Of a stretch of 64,000 bases of DNA, positions 17,568-25,502 are shown piece after piece. Position numbers and translations under genes: made by a program. Position 1 is the first letter of the stretch. Each line of letters opens with the position of its first letter. The notes under the pieces are model-generated. The model searched no databases. It worked only from the letters and a program-made list of their open reading frames with translations, and was not told the origin of the DNA. Source of the DNA: SZUA-1377 sp964622255 (GTDB lineage: Bacteria; Campylobacterota; Campylobacteria; Campylobacterales; QNZT01); the NCBI GenBank assembly GCA_964622255.1, contig CAZUPK010000012.1, positions 1 through 64,000 of the forward strand. The letters run 5' to 3'.

Positions 17568-18437
17568 TTATAAAAGCTTATTTAAAATAGTTAAAAACTT
17601 CCCTATGCTATCTTCATCTTCAAAACCAATAACAAGCTTGTTTCTACTGTTTTTAGCTTCGAACCCTAGTTTTTTTATCACTTTAACAACATCATCAACC
17701 TTCCTTATAAATAAGTCATCATCATCAGGTTTTATATCCTTTTTCTTTTCACCTTCATTTTTATTTTTAAGCCTTTTTATAAGTTCTTCACACTCTCTAA
17801 CACTTAGCTTTTGTTCTACAACAGTATCTGCTATAACTTTTTCACTTTCTTCATCAAGTCCAACTAAGATTTTTGCATGACCTTGAGTTAGTTTTCCTTT
17901 ATTTATCAACTCCTGAGTATGAGGCGAAAGATTTAAAAGTCTCATAGTATTTGCTATATGAGAACGACTTTTACAGATAATCTCACTTAACTCCTCTTGA
18001 GTTATATTATACTCTTTAATAAGCTCTTTATAAGACTCTGCTAACTCTATAGGAGTAAGGTCCTCTCTTTGGATATTTTCTATAAGAGCTAACTCTCTTA
18101 AGTTTTTTGACTCTAAATCAGCCACAATAGCATCTATTTTATCATATCCTGCCATTTTACTAGCACGAAATCTTCTCTCCCCTGCTATTATCATATAGTC
18201 ATCATCTTTTTTAACAACAACTATCGGTTGTAAAACTCCATGTTTTTTTATAGAGTTACTAAGACTCTGAAGTGCATCCTCATCAAAATGCTTTCTAGGT
18301 TGATAGACATTTGGTATTATTTTCTTTAATGGTATCTTTTTAACTATAGAGCTATCACTTTGAATATCCTGCTTATAGGCCTCTTCAACATCATCTAAAA
18401 TAGCACTAAGCCCCCTACCTAATCTACTTTTTGCCAT
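17568..18437 (-). CDS. parB: Chromosome partitioning protein ParB (Spo0J)
   Basis: Binds parS sites and, as a CTP-dependent DNA clamp, organises the origin region for segregation with ParA. The 289 residues show the N-terminal ParA-activating start (MAKSRLGRGLSAIL), the ParB/Srx fold with GERRFRASKMAG (about 88-99) and ENIQREDLTPIE (about 119-130), a KorB-like helix-turn-helix (about 142-175) and a C-terminal dimerisation domain. No parS-like palindrome was noticed in the window. Lies 15 bases after parA. Confidence 0.95.
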   Translation of the reverse strand: MAKSRLGRGLSAILDDVEEAYKQDIQSDSSIVKKIPLKKIIPNVYQPRKHFDEDALQSLSNSIKKHGVLQPIVVVKKDDDYMIIAGERRFRASKMAGYDKIDAIVADLESKNLRELALIENIQREDLTPIELAESYKELIKEYNITQEELSEIICKSRSHIANTMRLLNLSPHTQELINKGKLTQGHAKILVGLDEESEKVIADTVVEQKLSVRECEELIKRLKNKNEGEKKKDIKPDDDDLFIRKVDDVVKVIKKLGFEAKNSRNKLVIGFEDEDSIGKFLTILNKLL

Positions 18438-18452
18438 TAATCTCTCCTAATC

Positions 18453-19238
18453 CTAACCTGCTAGTATGGTTTGAGCTAAATTTTGATAAGCTCTTGAACC
18501 CATTGATTTCACATCATATTCCACTATGGACTTTCCAAAGCTTGGAGATTCAGCAAGTTTAATATTTCTTGGTATGACTATGTAAGAAGATGTTTTTGGC
18601 TCTATAAAAAGTTTATTTTTAAAGTGTTGTTTCAAATCCATAAAAACTTGTTTAGAAAGATTGTTTTGACTACTATACATAGTAGGTAGGAAACCTTTTA
18701 TGTTGAGCTTAGGATTTATGGTCTTTTTGATAAGCTTCACAGTATTTAAAAGCTGTGCCAACCCTTCAAGTGCATAAAATTCACACTGGATAGGTATGAT
18801 AACAGAGTCTGCCGCACTCAAAGCATTTACTGTTATAGGACCAAGAGCCGGTGGTGTATCTATGATGATATAATCATAACTACTTACAACTTCTTCCAAC
18901 TTATTTTTTAATATAAGCTCTTTACCCTTAGCATCGCCATCATAAAAATCCTTTTCTATACCAACTAACCCAATATTTGATGGAACTAAATCAAGTGTAG
19001 GTATAGATGTTCTTAAAGTAATGTCAGAAACTTTTTTTATATCAAGCAACACATGATAGATATTGTATTCATAATCACTTCTAACATATCCTAGTCCACT
19101 TGTAGCATTTGCCTGTGGATCTATATCTATAAGAAGAATTTTCTTCTCCTCAACTGCCAAAGAAGCTGCAAGATTTACAGCAGTCGTAGTTTTCCCAACT
19201 CCACCCTTTTGGTTTGCAATAGCTATAACTTCACCCAT
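18453..19238 (-). CDS. parA: Chromosome partitioning ATPase ParA (Soj)
   Basis: Deviant Walker-type ATPase that moves ParB-parS complexes. IANQKGGVGKTTTAVNLA carries the Walker A motif near residue 10-18; DIDPQANATSGLG and IIDTPPALG follow. The frame is open from 19262, but the conserved N-terminus begins at the ATG 19238, which overlaps the birA stop in ATGGGTGA. This gives 261 residues, the usual size for chromosomal ParA in the phylum. Confidence 0.96.
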   Translation of the reverse strand: MGEVIAIANQKGGVGKTTTAVNLAASLAVEEKKILLIDIDPQANATSGLGYVRSDYEYNIYHVLLDIKKVSDITLRTSIPTLDLVPSNIGLVGIEKDFYDGDAKGKELILKNKLEEVVSSYDYIIIDTPPALGPITVNALSAADSVIIPIQCEFYALEGLAQLLNTVKLIKKTINPKLNIKGFLPTMYSSQNNLSKQVFMDLKQHFKNKLFIEPKTSSYIVIPRNIKLAESPSFGKSIVEYDVKSMGSRAYQNLAQTILAG

Positions 19239-19872
19239 CTTTGCTATATATCCTTTTTCCATTTATTTGTATAGAACCATCACTACAAATCTCCGCCTCT
19301 CTCAAAGAGATTTTTTCTCCATCTTTGTATGTAGTTTTATGTGATTTTGACCTGGTAAATTCTACCTGATATTTACTAAAAATACTCTTCCATAAAATAA
19401 CTTGTTTTACATTTAAAATAAACTCTTCAAGCAACTCATTATTTTCCAATTTTATATCAATATTTTTGAAATTTTTTGGAGACTTTTTTGTGTTCAATCC
19501 TATAGAAATAATAATATTTTTTCCAACCATTTGAGATAACACCCCTCCGACCTTTTTATCTTGAAGATAAAAATCATTTGGCCACTTTAACCAAACCTTA
19601 GATCCCTTTTTTTCCAAAATCTCTTTAAAAATATAGGCAAAATAGATACTTATACTTTGTAAAGGCAAATCTTTTGGCAGATAATCTCTTGTAACAGCCA
19701 TAGAAAAAAAAAGATTGCCCTTTATACTTTGCCAACTTTTTCCTCTGGTTCCTATAGCATCAGTCTGTTCGTCGGCTACAACCACAACAGGAACAAATAG
19801 TTTTTTCTCTTTAAGATTTTTTAATAAAAACTTATGAGTAGAATCTAATCTTTCAAAATAAAGTATCTCCAA
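19231..19872 (-). CDS. birA: Biotin--[acetyl-CoA-carboxylase] ligase (class I, no DNA-binding domain)
   Basis: Activates biotin with ATP and attaches it to the biotin carboxyl carrier protein. The 213 residues include TDAIGTRGKSWQS (biotinyl-AMP loop, about 37-49), WLKWPNDFYL (about 97-106) and KVGGVLSQM. The N-terminal helix-turn-helix of the E. coli repressor form is absent, so it should be an enzyme only. Start is a TTG at 19872, overlapping fmt by 20 bases. Note that bioB also lies in this window (47.6 kb). Confidence 0.9.
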   Translation of the reverse strand: MEILYFERLDSTHKFLLKNLKEKKLFVPVVVVADEQTDAIGTRGKSWQSIKGNLFFSMAVTRDYLPKDLPLQSISIYFAYIFKEILEKKGSKVWLKWPNDFYLQDKKVGGVLSQMVGKNIIISIGLNTKKSPKNFKNIDIKLENNELLEEFILNVKQVILWKSIFSKYQVEFTRSKSHKTTYKDGEKISLREAEICSDGSIQINGKRIYSKDG

Positions 19873-20773
19873 CTGACAACCTCTTCCCTCTTAAATAATC
19901 AACAGCTTTCATCTCTTTTTTTGAAGGAGGCTGGACTAAAAAGATTTTCAAACTTCCTCTTTTGCAACCAACCATTATAAACTCACTTTCTATCTTTAAA
20001 ATCTCACCCTCTTTATTATTGGTTTTGCTATCACTTAGGGTTATCTTTTTTAGTTTTAAACCACTTTTTAAAAAGATATTTGGCCACCAAAGATATGCAA
20101 GATATTTTTGATAAATCTTTTTAGCATCATCAAAAGTTACCAATCCATCCTCTTTTTTTATCTTTTTACAATAAGTTGCTAAAAGGGGATTTTGCTTTAA
20201 TGGTTTGATTTTTTGAAAATTTAACAAAACTTCTACTGTTAAATCACTAGCTAAAAAAGATAGTTTTTCAAAGAGTGTTGGAGCATCTATATCTTTTATA
20301 CATATATAACTCATTCCCAAAATATCTCCGCTATCAAGCCCCTCATCCATAAGCATAGCAGTAACCCCAGAAAAATTATCACCATTTTTTATAGCATCTT
20401 GAATAGGACTAGCACCTCGATATTTTGGTAAAATCGATGCGTGAAGATTTATACAAGGAGCGATTTTAAGTATGGACTTTGGAAGTATCTGTCCGTAAGC
20501 TGCTACTATTATAAAATCCGGACTTAACTCTTTTATTTTTAAAACATTTTCCTCATCCCTTAATTTTTTAGGTTGAAAAATAGGTATATCCAAATCACTT
20601 TCAACAACATATTTTTTAACATCCGGAGGAGTTAAAATCTGCTTTCTTCCCACCGGTTTATCCTCCTGAGTAAAAAGAGCTACCACCTCTGTTCTACTAT
20701 GTTTTATGAGTGCTTTTAAAATATTTGTAGCATATGAGGGGGTTCCCATAAATATAATTTTTATTTTTTGCAA
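19853..20773 (-). CDS. fmt: Methionyl-tRNA formyltransferase
   Basis: Formylates initiator Met-tRNA with 10-formyl-THF. The 306 residues hold the Rossmann-like formyltransferase domain with IIFMGTPSYA at the start, the catalytic INLHASILPKYRGASPIQ segment (about 107-124) and MDEGLDSGDI (about 139-148), then a C-terminal OB-like domain. The start is a TTG at 20773 that overlaps proB by 13 bases. A later ATG would cut the first beta strand and is not credible. Confidence 0.95.
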   Translation of the reverse strand: MQKIKIIFMGTPSYATNILKALIKHSRTEVVALFTQEDKPVGRKQILTPPDVKKYVVESDLDIPIFQPKKLRDEENVLKIKELSPDFIIVAAYGQILPKSILKIAPCINLHASILPKYRGASPIQDAIKNGDNFSGVTAMLMDEGLDSGDILGMSYICIKDIDAPTLFEKLSFLASDLTVEVLLNFQKIKPLKQNPLLATYCKKIKKEDGLVTFDDAKKIYQKYLAYLWWPNIFLKSGLKLKKITLSDSKTNNKEGEILKIESEFIMVGCKRGSLKIFLVQPPSKKEMKAVDYLRGKRLSVGDTLF

Positions 20774-21522
20774 AATAAAGTTCCCCCGTCGTGATTGTTA
20801 TATAAAAGAAAACTTCTTACATCCTTTAAGTCAAACCCACTAGCTAAAAACATCTCTTTATCATTATTTAAAAGAAACTTAGCAGATTTTAATTTTGTAA
20901 CAATACCTCCTGTTGCAAACTCACTACTTGGTGTATGCTCAGAGTTTAACTCCTTGTTGGTTATATTGTGAACCACTTTTCTAACTTTAGCATCTTTAAA
21001 CTCTCTTGGATTTTTATCATATAAGGCATCAATATCAGAAAGTATCACTAACATTTGTGCATCAAAGTAGTAAGTTACATGAGCTGATAGTTGGTCATTG
21101 TCTCCAAATACAAGCTCTTTTATAGCTGTTGTATCATTCTCATTTATAATGGGTAAAACTCCATTTTTTAGAAGTGTTTCAACAGCACACTTTGCATGGG
21201 CTGTGCTTTTTCTTGAATCAAAGTTATCAGCAGTTATCAAAAGTTGTGCAACTTCTATTTCAAAAGGCTTAAAATATTTTCTATATATACTCATAAGATA
21301 TGGTTGTCCAACTGCCGACATCGCTTGTTTATTTTCTACTTTGCTTTTATCAAGTTTTAAAAGTAAGCTTCCGGCACTAACAGCACCTGAACTAACAAGT
21401 ATCACCTCGTATCTTTGTCTTAAATCAGCTATCAAAGAGCAAAGATTTTCTATCCTCTCAAAACTAAGTCCATCTTGTTCGCCTAAAACATGACTACCAA
21501 TTTTAACAACTATTCGCCTCAT
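20761..21522 (-). CDS. proB: Glutamate 5-kinase (short form without PUA domain)
   Basis: First enzyme of proline synthesis, making glutamyl-5-phosphate from glutamate and ATP. The 253 residues form the amino-acid-kinase fold: VVKIGSHVLG (about 4-13), VSSGAVSAG (about 43-51), NENDTTAI (about 130-137), FGDNDQLSAHV (about 142-152) and a GTGGIVTKLKSA-like segment seen as FATGGIVTKLKSA. The C-terminal PUA domain of longer versions is lacking, as is common in this phylum. Its ATG follows the microprotein stop by one base. Confidence 0.94.
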   Translation of the reverse strand: MRRIVVKIGSHVLGEQDGLSFERIENLCSLIADLRQRYEVILVSSGAVSAGSLLLKLDKSKVENKQAMSAVGQPYLMSIYRKYFKPFEIEVAQLLITADNFDSRKSTAHAKCAVETLLKNGVLPIINENDTTAIKELVFGDNDQLSAHVTYYFDAQMLVILSDIDALYDKNPREFKDAKVRKVVHNITNKELNSEHTPSSEFATGGIVTKLKSAKFLLNNDKEMFLASGFDLKDVRSFLLYNNHDGGTLFCKK

Positions 21523-21523
21523 T

Positions 21524-21622
21524 TTAATCTACCCCTTCTACCCCTCTTTTTACTAAAGCATTACTTGGTAAAAATCTCTCACTAAAGCTTTGCCTATCGG
21601 CGAAAATAAACACTTTATTCAT
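21524..21622 (-). CDS. Candidate 32-residue microprotein between obg and proB
   Basis: Not recognised. An ATG at 21622 overlaps the end of obg by eight bases, preceded by AGAGG about ten bases away. The frame encodes 32 residues, beginning MNKVFIFADRQSFSERF and ending VKRGVEGVD, and its TAA is one base before the proB ATG. The gap between obg and proB is therefore filled exactly, as expected for a co-translated gene, and the likely proB ribosome site (AGAAGGGG) lies inside it. The product is soluble-looking with an aromatic, hydrophobic N-terminal strand (VFIFA) and a basic middle. It could also be a fortuitous frame kept only as a translational bridge to proB. Confidence 0.5.
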   Translation of the reverse strand: MNKVFIFADRQSFSERFLPSNALVKRGVEGVD

Positions 21623-22709
21623 ATCTTGTTGCCTCTAAAAGTGCATACTTAAGTGGTTCTATATTTATCTTTGCAACTGAAGATATAGGAACTACAAAAT
21701 ATGGTTTTTTTCTATCATAACCACCCTCTAACTCACCTACACTCTGAAAATATCCACCAAACTTTTCATCAAACTTATACTTTTTATCATTATTTTTTTC
21801 TAATCCTAAGTGCTTTAAAAAGTTCTTTATTTTTTCATTTGCCTCATCTTCATCTAAACTATCAACTCTAGTTAAAGCTATGGCAAACTTCCTATCTCCA
21901 AGCTTTTTTGAAAAATTGTGCAACTCTTTTTTTAACACATCATACTGCACTTGCAAAGTTCGATAATTTGCCAAATCTATCATAAAAAGTAGAAATTTAG
22001 TTCTTTCTATATGCCTTAAAAAATCCAATCCAAGCCCTTTTCCACCACTAGCTCCACCAATAATACCCGGAATATCAGCCATAACAAAAGAATTAAAATC
22101 ATCAACTTTTACAACTCCAAGTTTTGGAGTAAGAGTTGTAAATTCATAGTTTGCAACTTCCGGAGTTGCATTTGATATGATAGAAATAAGTGTTGATTTT
22201 CCAACATTTGGAAACCCTACAAGTCCGACATCAGCTATAAGTTTTAACTCTAATCTAACCTTTTTTGTCTCTCCTTGAAGTCCTGTTTGTGCATAAGTTG
22301 GTCTTTGATTTGTTGAGCTTCTAAAATGCCAATTTCCAAGCCCACCTTTTCCACCTTTTAAAAACTTTACTTTTTGTCCATCTTCTACCAAATCAAATAA
22401 AACTTTTCCACTTTCTACATCTGTAACTTGTGTTCCCGGAGGCACAGTTAAAAAAAGACTTTCTCCCTTTTTACCATATCTCTTTCTTCCCCCACCGGGA
22501 CGACCATTTTTTGCTTTTATATGGCTTTTCCCACGATAGTTTGATAAGGTATGAGAATTTTTATCTACAACAAAAAAAACATCTCCACCATCTCCACCAT
22601 CTCCACCATCTGGACCACCTTTTACAACAAACTTTTCCGTTCTAAATGAAACAGCACCTGCTCCACCTCTACCTGAACTTAAAAGCAGTTCTACATTATC
22701 TATAAACAT
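21615..22709 (-). CDS. obgE: GTPase Obg/CgtA
   Basis: Essential GTPase acting in 50S ribosome assembly and stress control. The N-terminal Obg fold (about 1-158) has the glycine-rich sheets SSGRGGAGAVSF and GGPDGGDGGDGGD. The G domain begins GLVGFPNVGKSTLI (about 163-176), with DIPGIIGGASGGKGLG and a later TRVDS in place of NKxD. A C-terminal tail of about 40 residues ends LLEATRYE. First gene of the long minus-strand string in this window; rplU-rpmA, usually upstream, are not present here. Confidence 0.96.
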   Translation of the reverse strand: MFIDNVELLLSSGRGGAGAVSFRTEKFVVKGGPDGGDGGDGGDVFFVVDKNSHTLSNYRGKSHIKAKNGRPGGGRKRYGKKGESLFLTVPPGTQVTDVESGKVLFDLVEDGQKVKFLKGGKGGLGNWHFRSSTNQRPTYAQTGLQGETKKVRLELKLIADVGLVGFPNVGKSTLISIISNATPEVANYEFTTLTPKLGVVKVDDFNSFVMADIPGIIGGASGGKGLGLDFLRHIERTKFLLFMIDLANYRTLQVQYDVLKKELHNFSKKLGDRKFAIALTRVDSLDEDEANEKIKNFLKHLGLEKNNDKKYKFDEKFGGYFQSVGELEGGYDRKKPYFVVPISSVAKINIEPLKYALLEATRYE

Positions 22710-22857
22710 TTAATAAAATACCTTTTTGTTTTCATTGTATCAAAAAAAAATTACTTTTTTACTTAACCTGTTACAACTTTTTAATATGCTATGATTTCTT
22801 TGTTATCGTGCCTTGTCTATAAATCAAATCTACAAACAAACTTTGTAAGACTACGAG

Positions 22858-22863
22858 TATAAT
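22858..22863 (+). promoter_or_regulatory. Candidate -10 box ahead of a structured RNA
   Basis: TATAAT on the plus strand in GAGTATAATACAC. A start about seven bases on would fall at the first bases of the paired hairpins that begin at 22878. No -35 is evident. The box does not serve obg, which is on the other strand, and is over 150 bases from the next plus-strand gene. Confidence 0.4.
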
Positions 22864-22869
22864 ACACTA

Positions 22870-22940
22870 ATGAACTACCCAATCGCTAAAGACGATTGGG
22901 CTCCCTGTTAAGAGTTATTAAACTCAGGCAGTTAGTATTT
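22870..22940 (+). ncRNA. Candidate structured RNA / IS200-IS605-like end relic
   Basis: Two adjacent stem-loops follow a TATAAT box. The first has an 8-bp perfect stem, CCCAATCG (22878-22885) with CGATTGGG (22893-22900), around the loop CTAAAGA. The second nests GAGTT/AACTC inside CCTG/CAGG (about 22904-22927) and is followed by GTTAGTATTTTC. The frame TGAACTACC...GCTAAAGA...GCTCCC resembles subterminal hairpins of IS200/IS605-family elements and is echoed at 29598-29635. No transposase is nearby, so this is either a transposon scar or a small RNA evolved from one. The rest of the 22710-22987 gap shows nothing I recognise. Confidence 0.35.
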
Positions 22941-22980
22941 TCATTATATATTACTTTAAGATAGATACAATTAATTATGC

Positions 22981-22986
22981 TATAAT
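22981..22986 (+). promoter_or_regulatory. Candidate -10 box for the PilJ-repeat gene
   Basis: TATAAT in ATGCTATAATTATG. Transcription would begin near 22993, downstream of the first in-frame ATG at 22988, which supports the ATG at 23015 as the true start. Confidence 0.5.
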
Positions 22987-23014
22987 TATGATAAATCGTA
23001 AATCAAGGTGTATT

Positions 23015-24718
23015 ATGAAAAGGATATTGTTTTTACTTTCATTGGTATTATTTTTGAGTGTGGAGCTTTTTGCTGTTTCTTCCAAAGAGATGGGGATCAT
23101 CATAAATCTTGCAGGAAAACAAAGGATGCTTACACAAAAGATGTCTAAAGAGGCACTTTTGATAAGAAACAATATAGAAAAACAAAAAAACAAAGAGCTA
23201 TTAAAGTCTGATATTGCACTATTTGATAAGACACTAAATGGATTGATAGGTGGTGACCAAGATTTGAAACTTGTAAAAGTCGATGATGAAAAAGTGCAAA
23301 CTCAGTTAAAAAAAGTAAAAAAACTTTGGGAACCTATGAAATCTCATTTGATAAAAGTAGCAAATTTAACAGCATCAAGAACTGATTATAGATATATCTC
23401 AAACAATAATATAACACTTTTAAAAAATATGCATCAAGCTGTCTTAGACTTTGTGGATGTTTCTAAAAAGGTATCTAAAATAAAATCAACACTTGCAGAA
23501 GATATAAATATAGCCGGTCGTCAAAGAATGCTTACTCAAAAAATGGCAAAAGATATGCTACAAATCACTTCAAATATAGATGTATCAAATTCTAAAAAAG
23601 ATTTGATAAAAACAAAAAAACTATTTGATAGTTCACTAAATGGATTGTTAAACACTTGCAAAATATATACAATAAAGAGGCAATTAGATATAGTAAAAAA
23701 ACTCTGGGATAAAACTAAAAAATATGTAAATCCAAAATATGCGATAAATAAAAAGAGTGTAAGAATAATATCATCAGCACTCGATAAAGTAAAAGTTGAG
23801 ATGAATAAGGCTGTTACACTCTATCAAAACTCTGCAAAAAGACAGATACTTAAAAAATCTTTAGCAAATATAGTAAACCAATTGATGATACAAAAAAATC
23901 TTAAAGGTGTTGTTTTAAATCTATCTGGAAGACAAAGAATGCTCACTCAAAGAATAGCGAAAAATGCTCTCTTGATTGCTGCTGGTATCGATAAAGAGTT
24001 TGCAAAAAAAGATCTTTTATTTAGTATAAATCTTTACAATAAAACACTAAATGGTTTTATAAATGGAGATCCCTCACAAAGACTTGTAGCAACAAAAGAT
24101 TTTAAGATAAGAAAATTCTTAGAAAATGTAAAAGCAAACTGGGAACCATTTTACGAAAATGCTATAAAATTTTTAAAAACAAAAGATAGAAAAGCACTAA
24201 AATACATCATAGTCAATAACGAAAATATGTTAAAACTTTCTCATCATTTGGTTCAAATGTATAAACACTCTACAACCAGTTCAAATATTTCTAAAGAGAT
24301 GGCAGAAAAAGTTGACCTTTCAGGAAGACAAAGGATGCTTTCACAAAAAATGTTAAAAGAAAAAATTATGATACTTTACAACTTAAACAAAGGTGAAAAT
24401 GAACAAAAACTTAAAAAGGATATGGATGATTTTGCTACAGTTTTACACGACCTTATGAAAGGTAGTAAAGAAAGAGGCTGGTCACCCGAACCTATATCTT
24501 ATATACTAGCTCAACTAAAAATAGTTGATGGTATTTGGAAAAAATTTCAACCTATATTACTAAGTTCAGAATTATCAAAATCAGATATGGCACAAGTAAA
24601 TAAACTTGATATGAAACTTCTTTTTGAGATGAATAAAGCTGTAAAGATGTATGAAGAGGCCAGTGATATATATGATAAAAAATTTGGTAAAAAAAGAACA
24701 GATAAAAATTTAGGTTAA
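23015..24718 (+). CDS. Periplasmic protein with four PilJ-N (type IV pili chemotaxis transducer N-terminal) repeats
   Basis: A 567-residue exported protein: signal peptide to about residue 20 (hydrophobic run ending VELFA), no later transmembrane helix and no output domain. The PilJ-N signature (N/D-L-A/S-G-x-Q-R-M-L-T/S-Q) occurs four times, with QRMLTQ or QRMLSQ at about residues 36, 170, 307 and 439. That is a period of 132-137 residues, and each copy has the following K/R-x-L-W/G helices (for example VKKLWEPMKSHL, VKKLWDKTKKYV, VKANWEPFYENA). In known proteins one such helical bundle forms the periplasmic sensor of PilJ or NarX-like receptors. Here four copies form a free periplasmic chain. 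The start is set by AAGGTG six bases upstream and the -10 position. The next gene is a degenerate GGDEF protein with its own promoter. Confidence 0.85.
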   Translation: MKRILFLLSLVLFLSVELFAVSSKEMGIIINLAGKQRMLTQKMSKEALLIRNNIEKQKNKELLKSDIALFDKTLNGLIGGDQDLKLVKVDDEKVQTQLKKVKKLWEPMKSHLIKVANLTASRTDYRYISNNNITLLKNMHQAVLDFVDVSKKVSKIKSTLAEDINIAGRQRMLTQKMAKDMLQITSNIDVSNSKKDLIKTKKLFDSSLNGLLNTCKIYTIKRQLDIVKKLWDKTKKYVNPKYAINKKSVRIISSALDKVKVEMNKAVTLYQNSAKRQILKKSLANIVNQLMIQKNLKGVVLNLSGRQRMLTQRIAKNALLIAAGIDKEFAKKDLLFSINLYNKTLNGFINGDPSQRLVATKDFKIRKFLENVKANWEPFYENAIKFLKTKDRKALKYIIVNNENMLKLSHHLVQMYKHSTTSSNISKEMAEKVDLSGRQRMLSQKMLKEKIMILYNLNKGENEQKLKKDMDDFATVLHDLMKGSKERGWSPEPISYILAQLKIVDGIWKKFQPILLSSELSKSDMAQVNKLDMKLLFEMNKAVKMYEEASDIYDKKFGKKRTDKNLG

Positions 24719-24731
24719 ATAAACTCTATGA

Positions 24732-24737
24732 TACAAT
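24732..24737 (+). promoter_or_regulatory. Candidate extended -10 box
   Basis: TGATACAAT (TGnTACAAT form), about 29 bases before the start codon at 24766; a TAGGAG ribosome site lies between. Confidence 0.45.
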
Positions 24738-24765
24738 ATCATATTCTTTTAGGATAGGAGTTTTT

Positions 24766-25167
24766 ATGCCATCAGAGTTTTTCCCATTGGAAAGTTTAAG
24801 GTCATTGATAGCACATCACATCGCTATTTTAGAGAGATATGATGTGCAAAGTGATAAAGAGTTTTCTTTGATTTTTTTTGACTTTGGGAAATATAAAGAA
24901 AATATCGAGATAAAAAAAACTATTCAAACTGTATTTAGAAATTGTGATATCATCTTTGAAATAAACGGCGATTATATCATACTCCTTCCAAAAACAAACT
25001 GGGAATACTCCTTTAATCTTCTAAAAGAGTTACAAGAGTTCTTAAATAAGGAGGTAAAAGATACCATTGTAACATATCCAGACGATGGTAAAAATGCCGA
25101 AGAAATAGTAGAGGCACTAAAAAAAATAATCCTAGAAAATCATAACATAGAGTTAAAGTTTGAATAA
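24766..25167 (+). CDS. Stand-alone degenerate GGDEF-like domain protein
   Basis: A 133-residue cytoplasmic protein. Residues about 60-133 read like the second half of a GGDEF domain: NCDIIFEINGDYIILLPKTN lines up with the DxxARxGGDEFxxLLPxT block, and TYPDDGKNAEEIVEALKKII with the YPxDGxxAEELLxxAD block. The cyclase signature is replaced by INGDYI, so no diguanylate cyclase activity is expected. The first part (SLIFFDFGKYKEN) corresponds to the first beta strand with its metal-binding aspartate position. It may bind c-di-GMP or act as a protein partner. Assignment is by eye from motif order; the family name is uncertain. It follows the PilJ-repeat gene by 47 bases. Confidence 0.6.
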   Translation: MPSEFFPLESLRSLIAHHIAILERYDVQSDKEFSLIFFDFGKYKENIEIKKTIQTVFRNCDIIFEINGDYIILLPKTNWEYSFNLLKELQEFLNKEVKDTIVTYPDDGKNAEEIVEALKKIILENHNIELKFE

Positions 25168-25182
25168 AAAGCCCTCTTTTAA

Positions 25183-25206
25183 GTCGGGCAAAAGCCCAAC
25201 TTTCTT
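25183..25206 (+). terminator. Stem-loop terminator between convergent genes
   Basis: GTCGGGC, AAAA loop, GCCCAAC (one mismatch inside), followed by TTTCTT on the plus strand. It lies between the plus-strand GGDEF-like gene and the minus-strand rpsR end and probably terminates the former; the minus-strand T-run is weaker. Confidence 0.55.
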
Positions 25207-25215
25207 GTAGTTTAA

Positions 25216-25479
25216 CTATCTAAAATCCGAAAATGGATTTTCGATAACTTTCTTTCTATCTGCTACATAAGGGATAATAGCTGCCGCTCTAGCTCTTTTT
25301 ATGGCTCGTTCTACCATAACTTGATGCTTTTTACAGTTACCTGTAAGTCTTCTTGGCATAATCTTATATCTCTCTGATAGAGAAAACTTATAAGTTGACG
25401 GTTGTTTATAATCTAAAAAATCAACTTTTTGTTCACAATATTTACAGTATTTTTTGCTGTATTTTCTTTTTTCTGCCAC
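25216..25479 (-). CDS. rpsR: 30S ribosomal protein S18
   Basis: Small-subunit platform protein that binds 16S rRNA with S6. The 87 residues have the N-terminal KYSKKYCKYCEQKVDFLDYK (with a CxxC pair, the zinc-type form), RRLTGNCKKHQ, and RAIKRARAAAIIPYV. Last gene of rnr-holA-rpsF-ssb-rpsR, 23 bases after ssb. Confidence 0.97.
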   Translation of the reverse strand: MAEKRKYSKKYCKYCEQKVDFLDYKQPSTYKFSLSERYKIMPRRLTGNCKKHQVMVERAIKRARAAAIIPYVADRKKVIENPFSDFR

Positions 25480-25502
25480 TTCCTATCCTTTTTATTGTTT
25501 TT

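Noticed and set aside
22565..22625. Nine-base tandem repeat (TCTCCACCA units) that looked like a phase-variable microsatellite
   Set aside because: It encodes the normal GDGGDGGDGG glycine turns of the Obg fold, in frame, and the unit length does not shift the frame.
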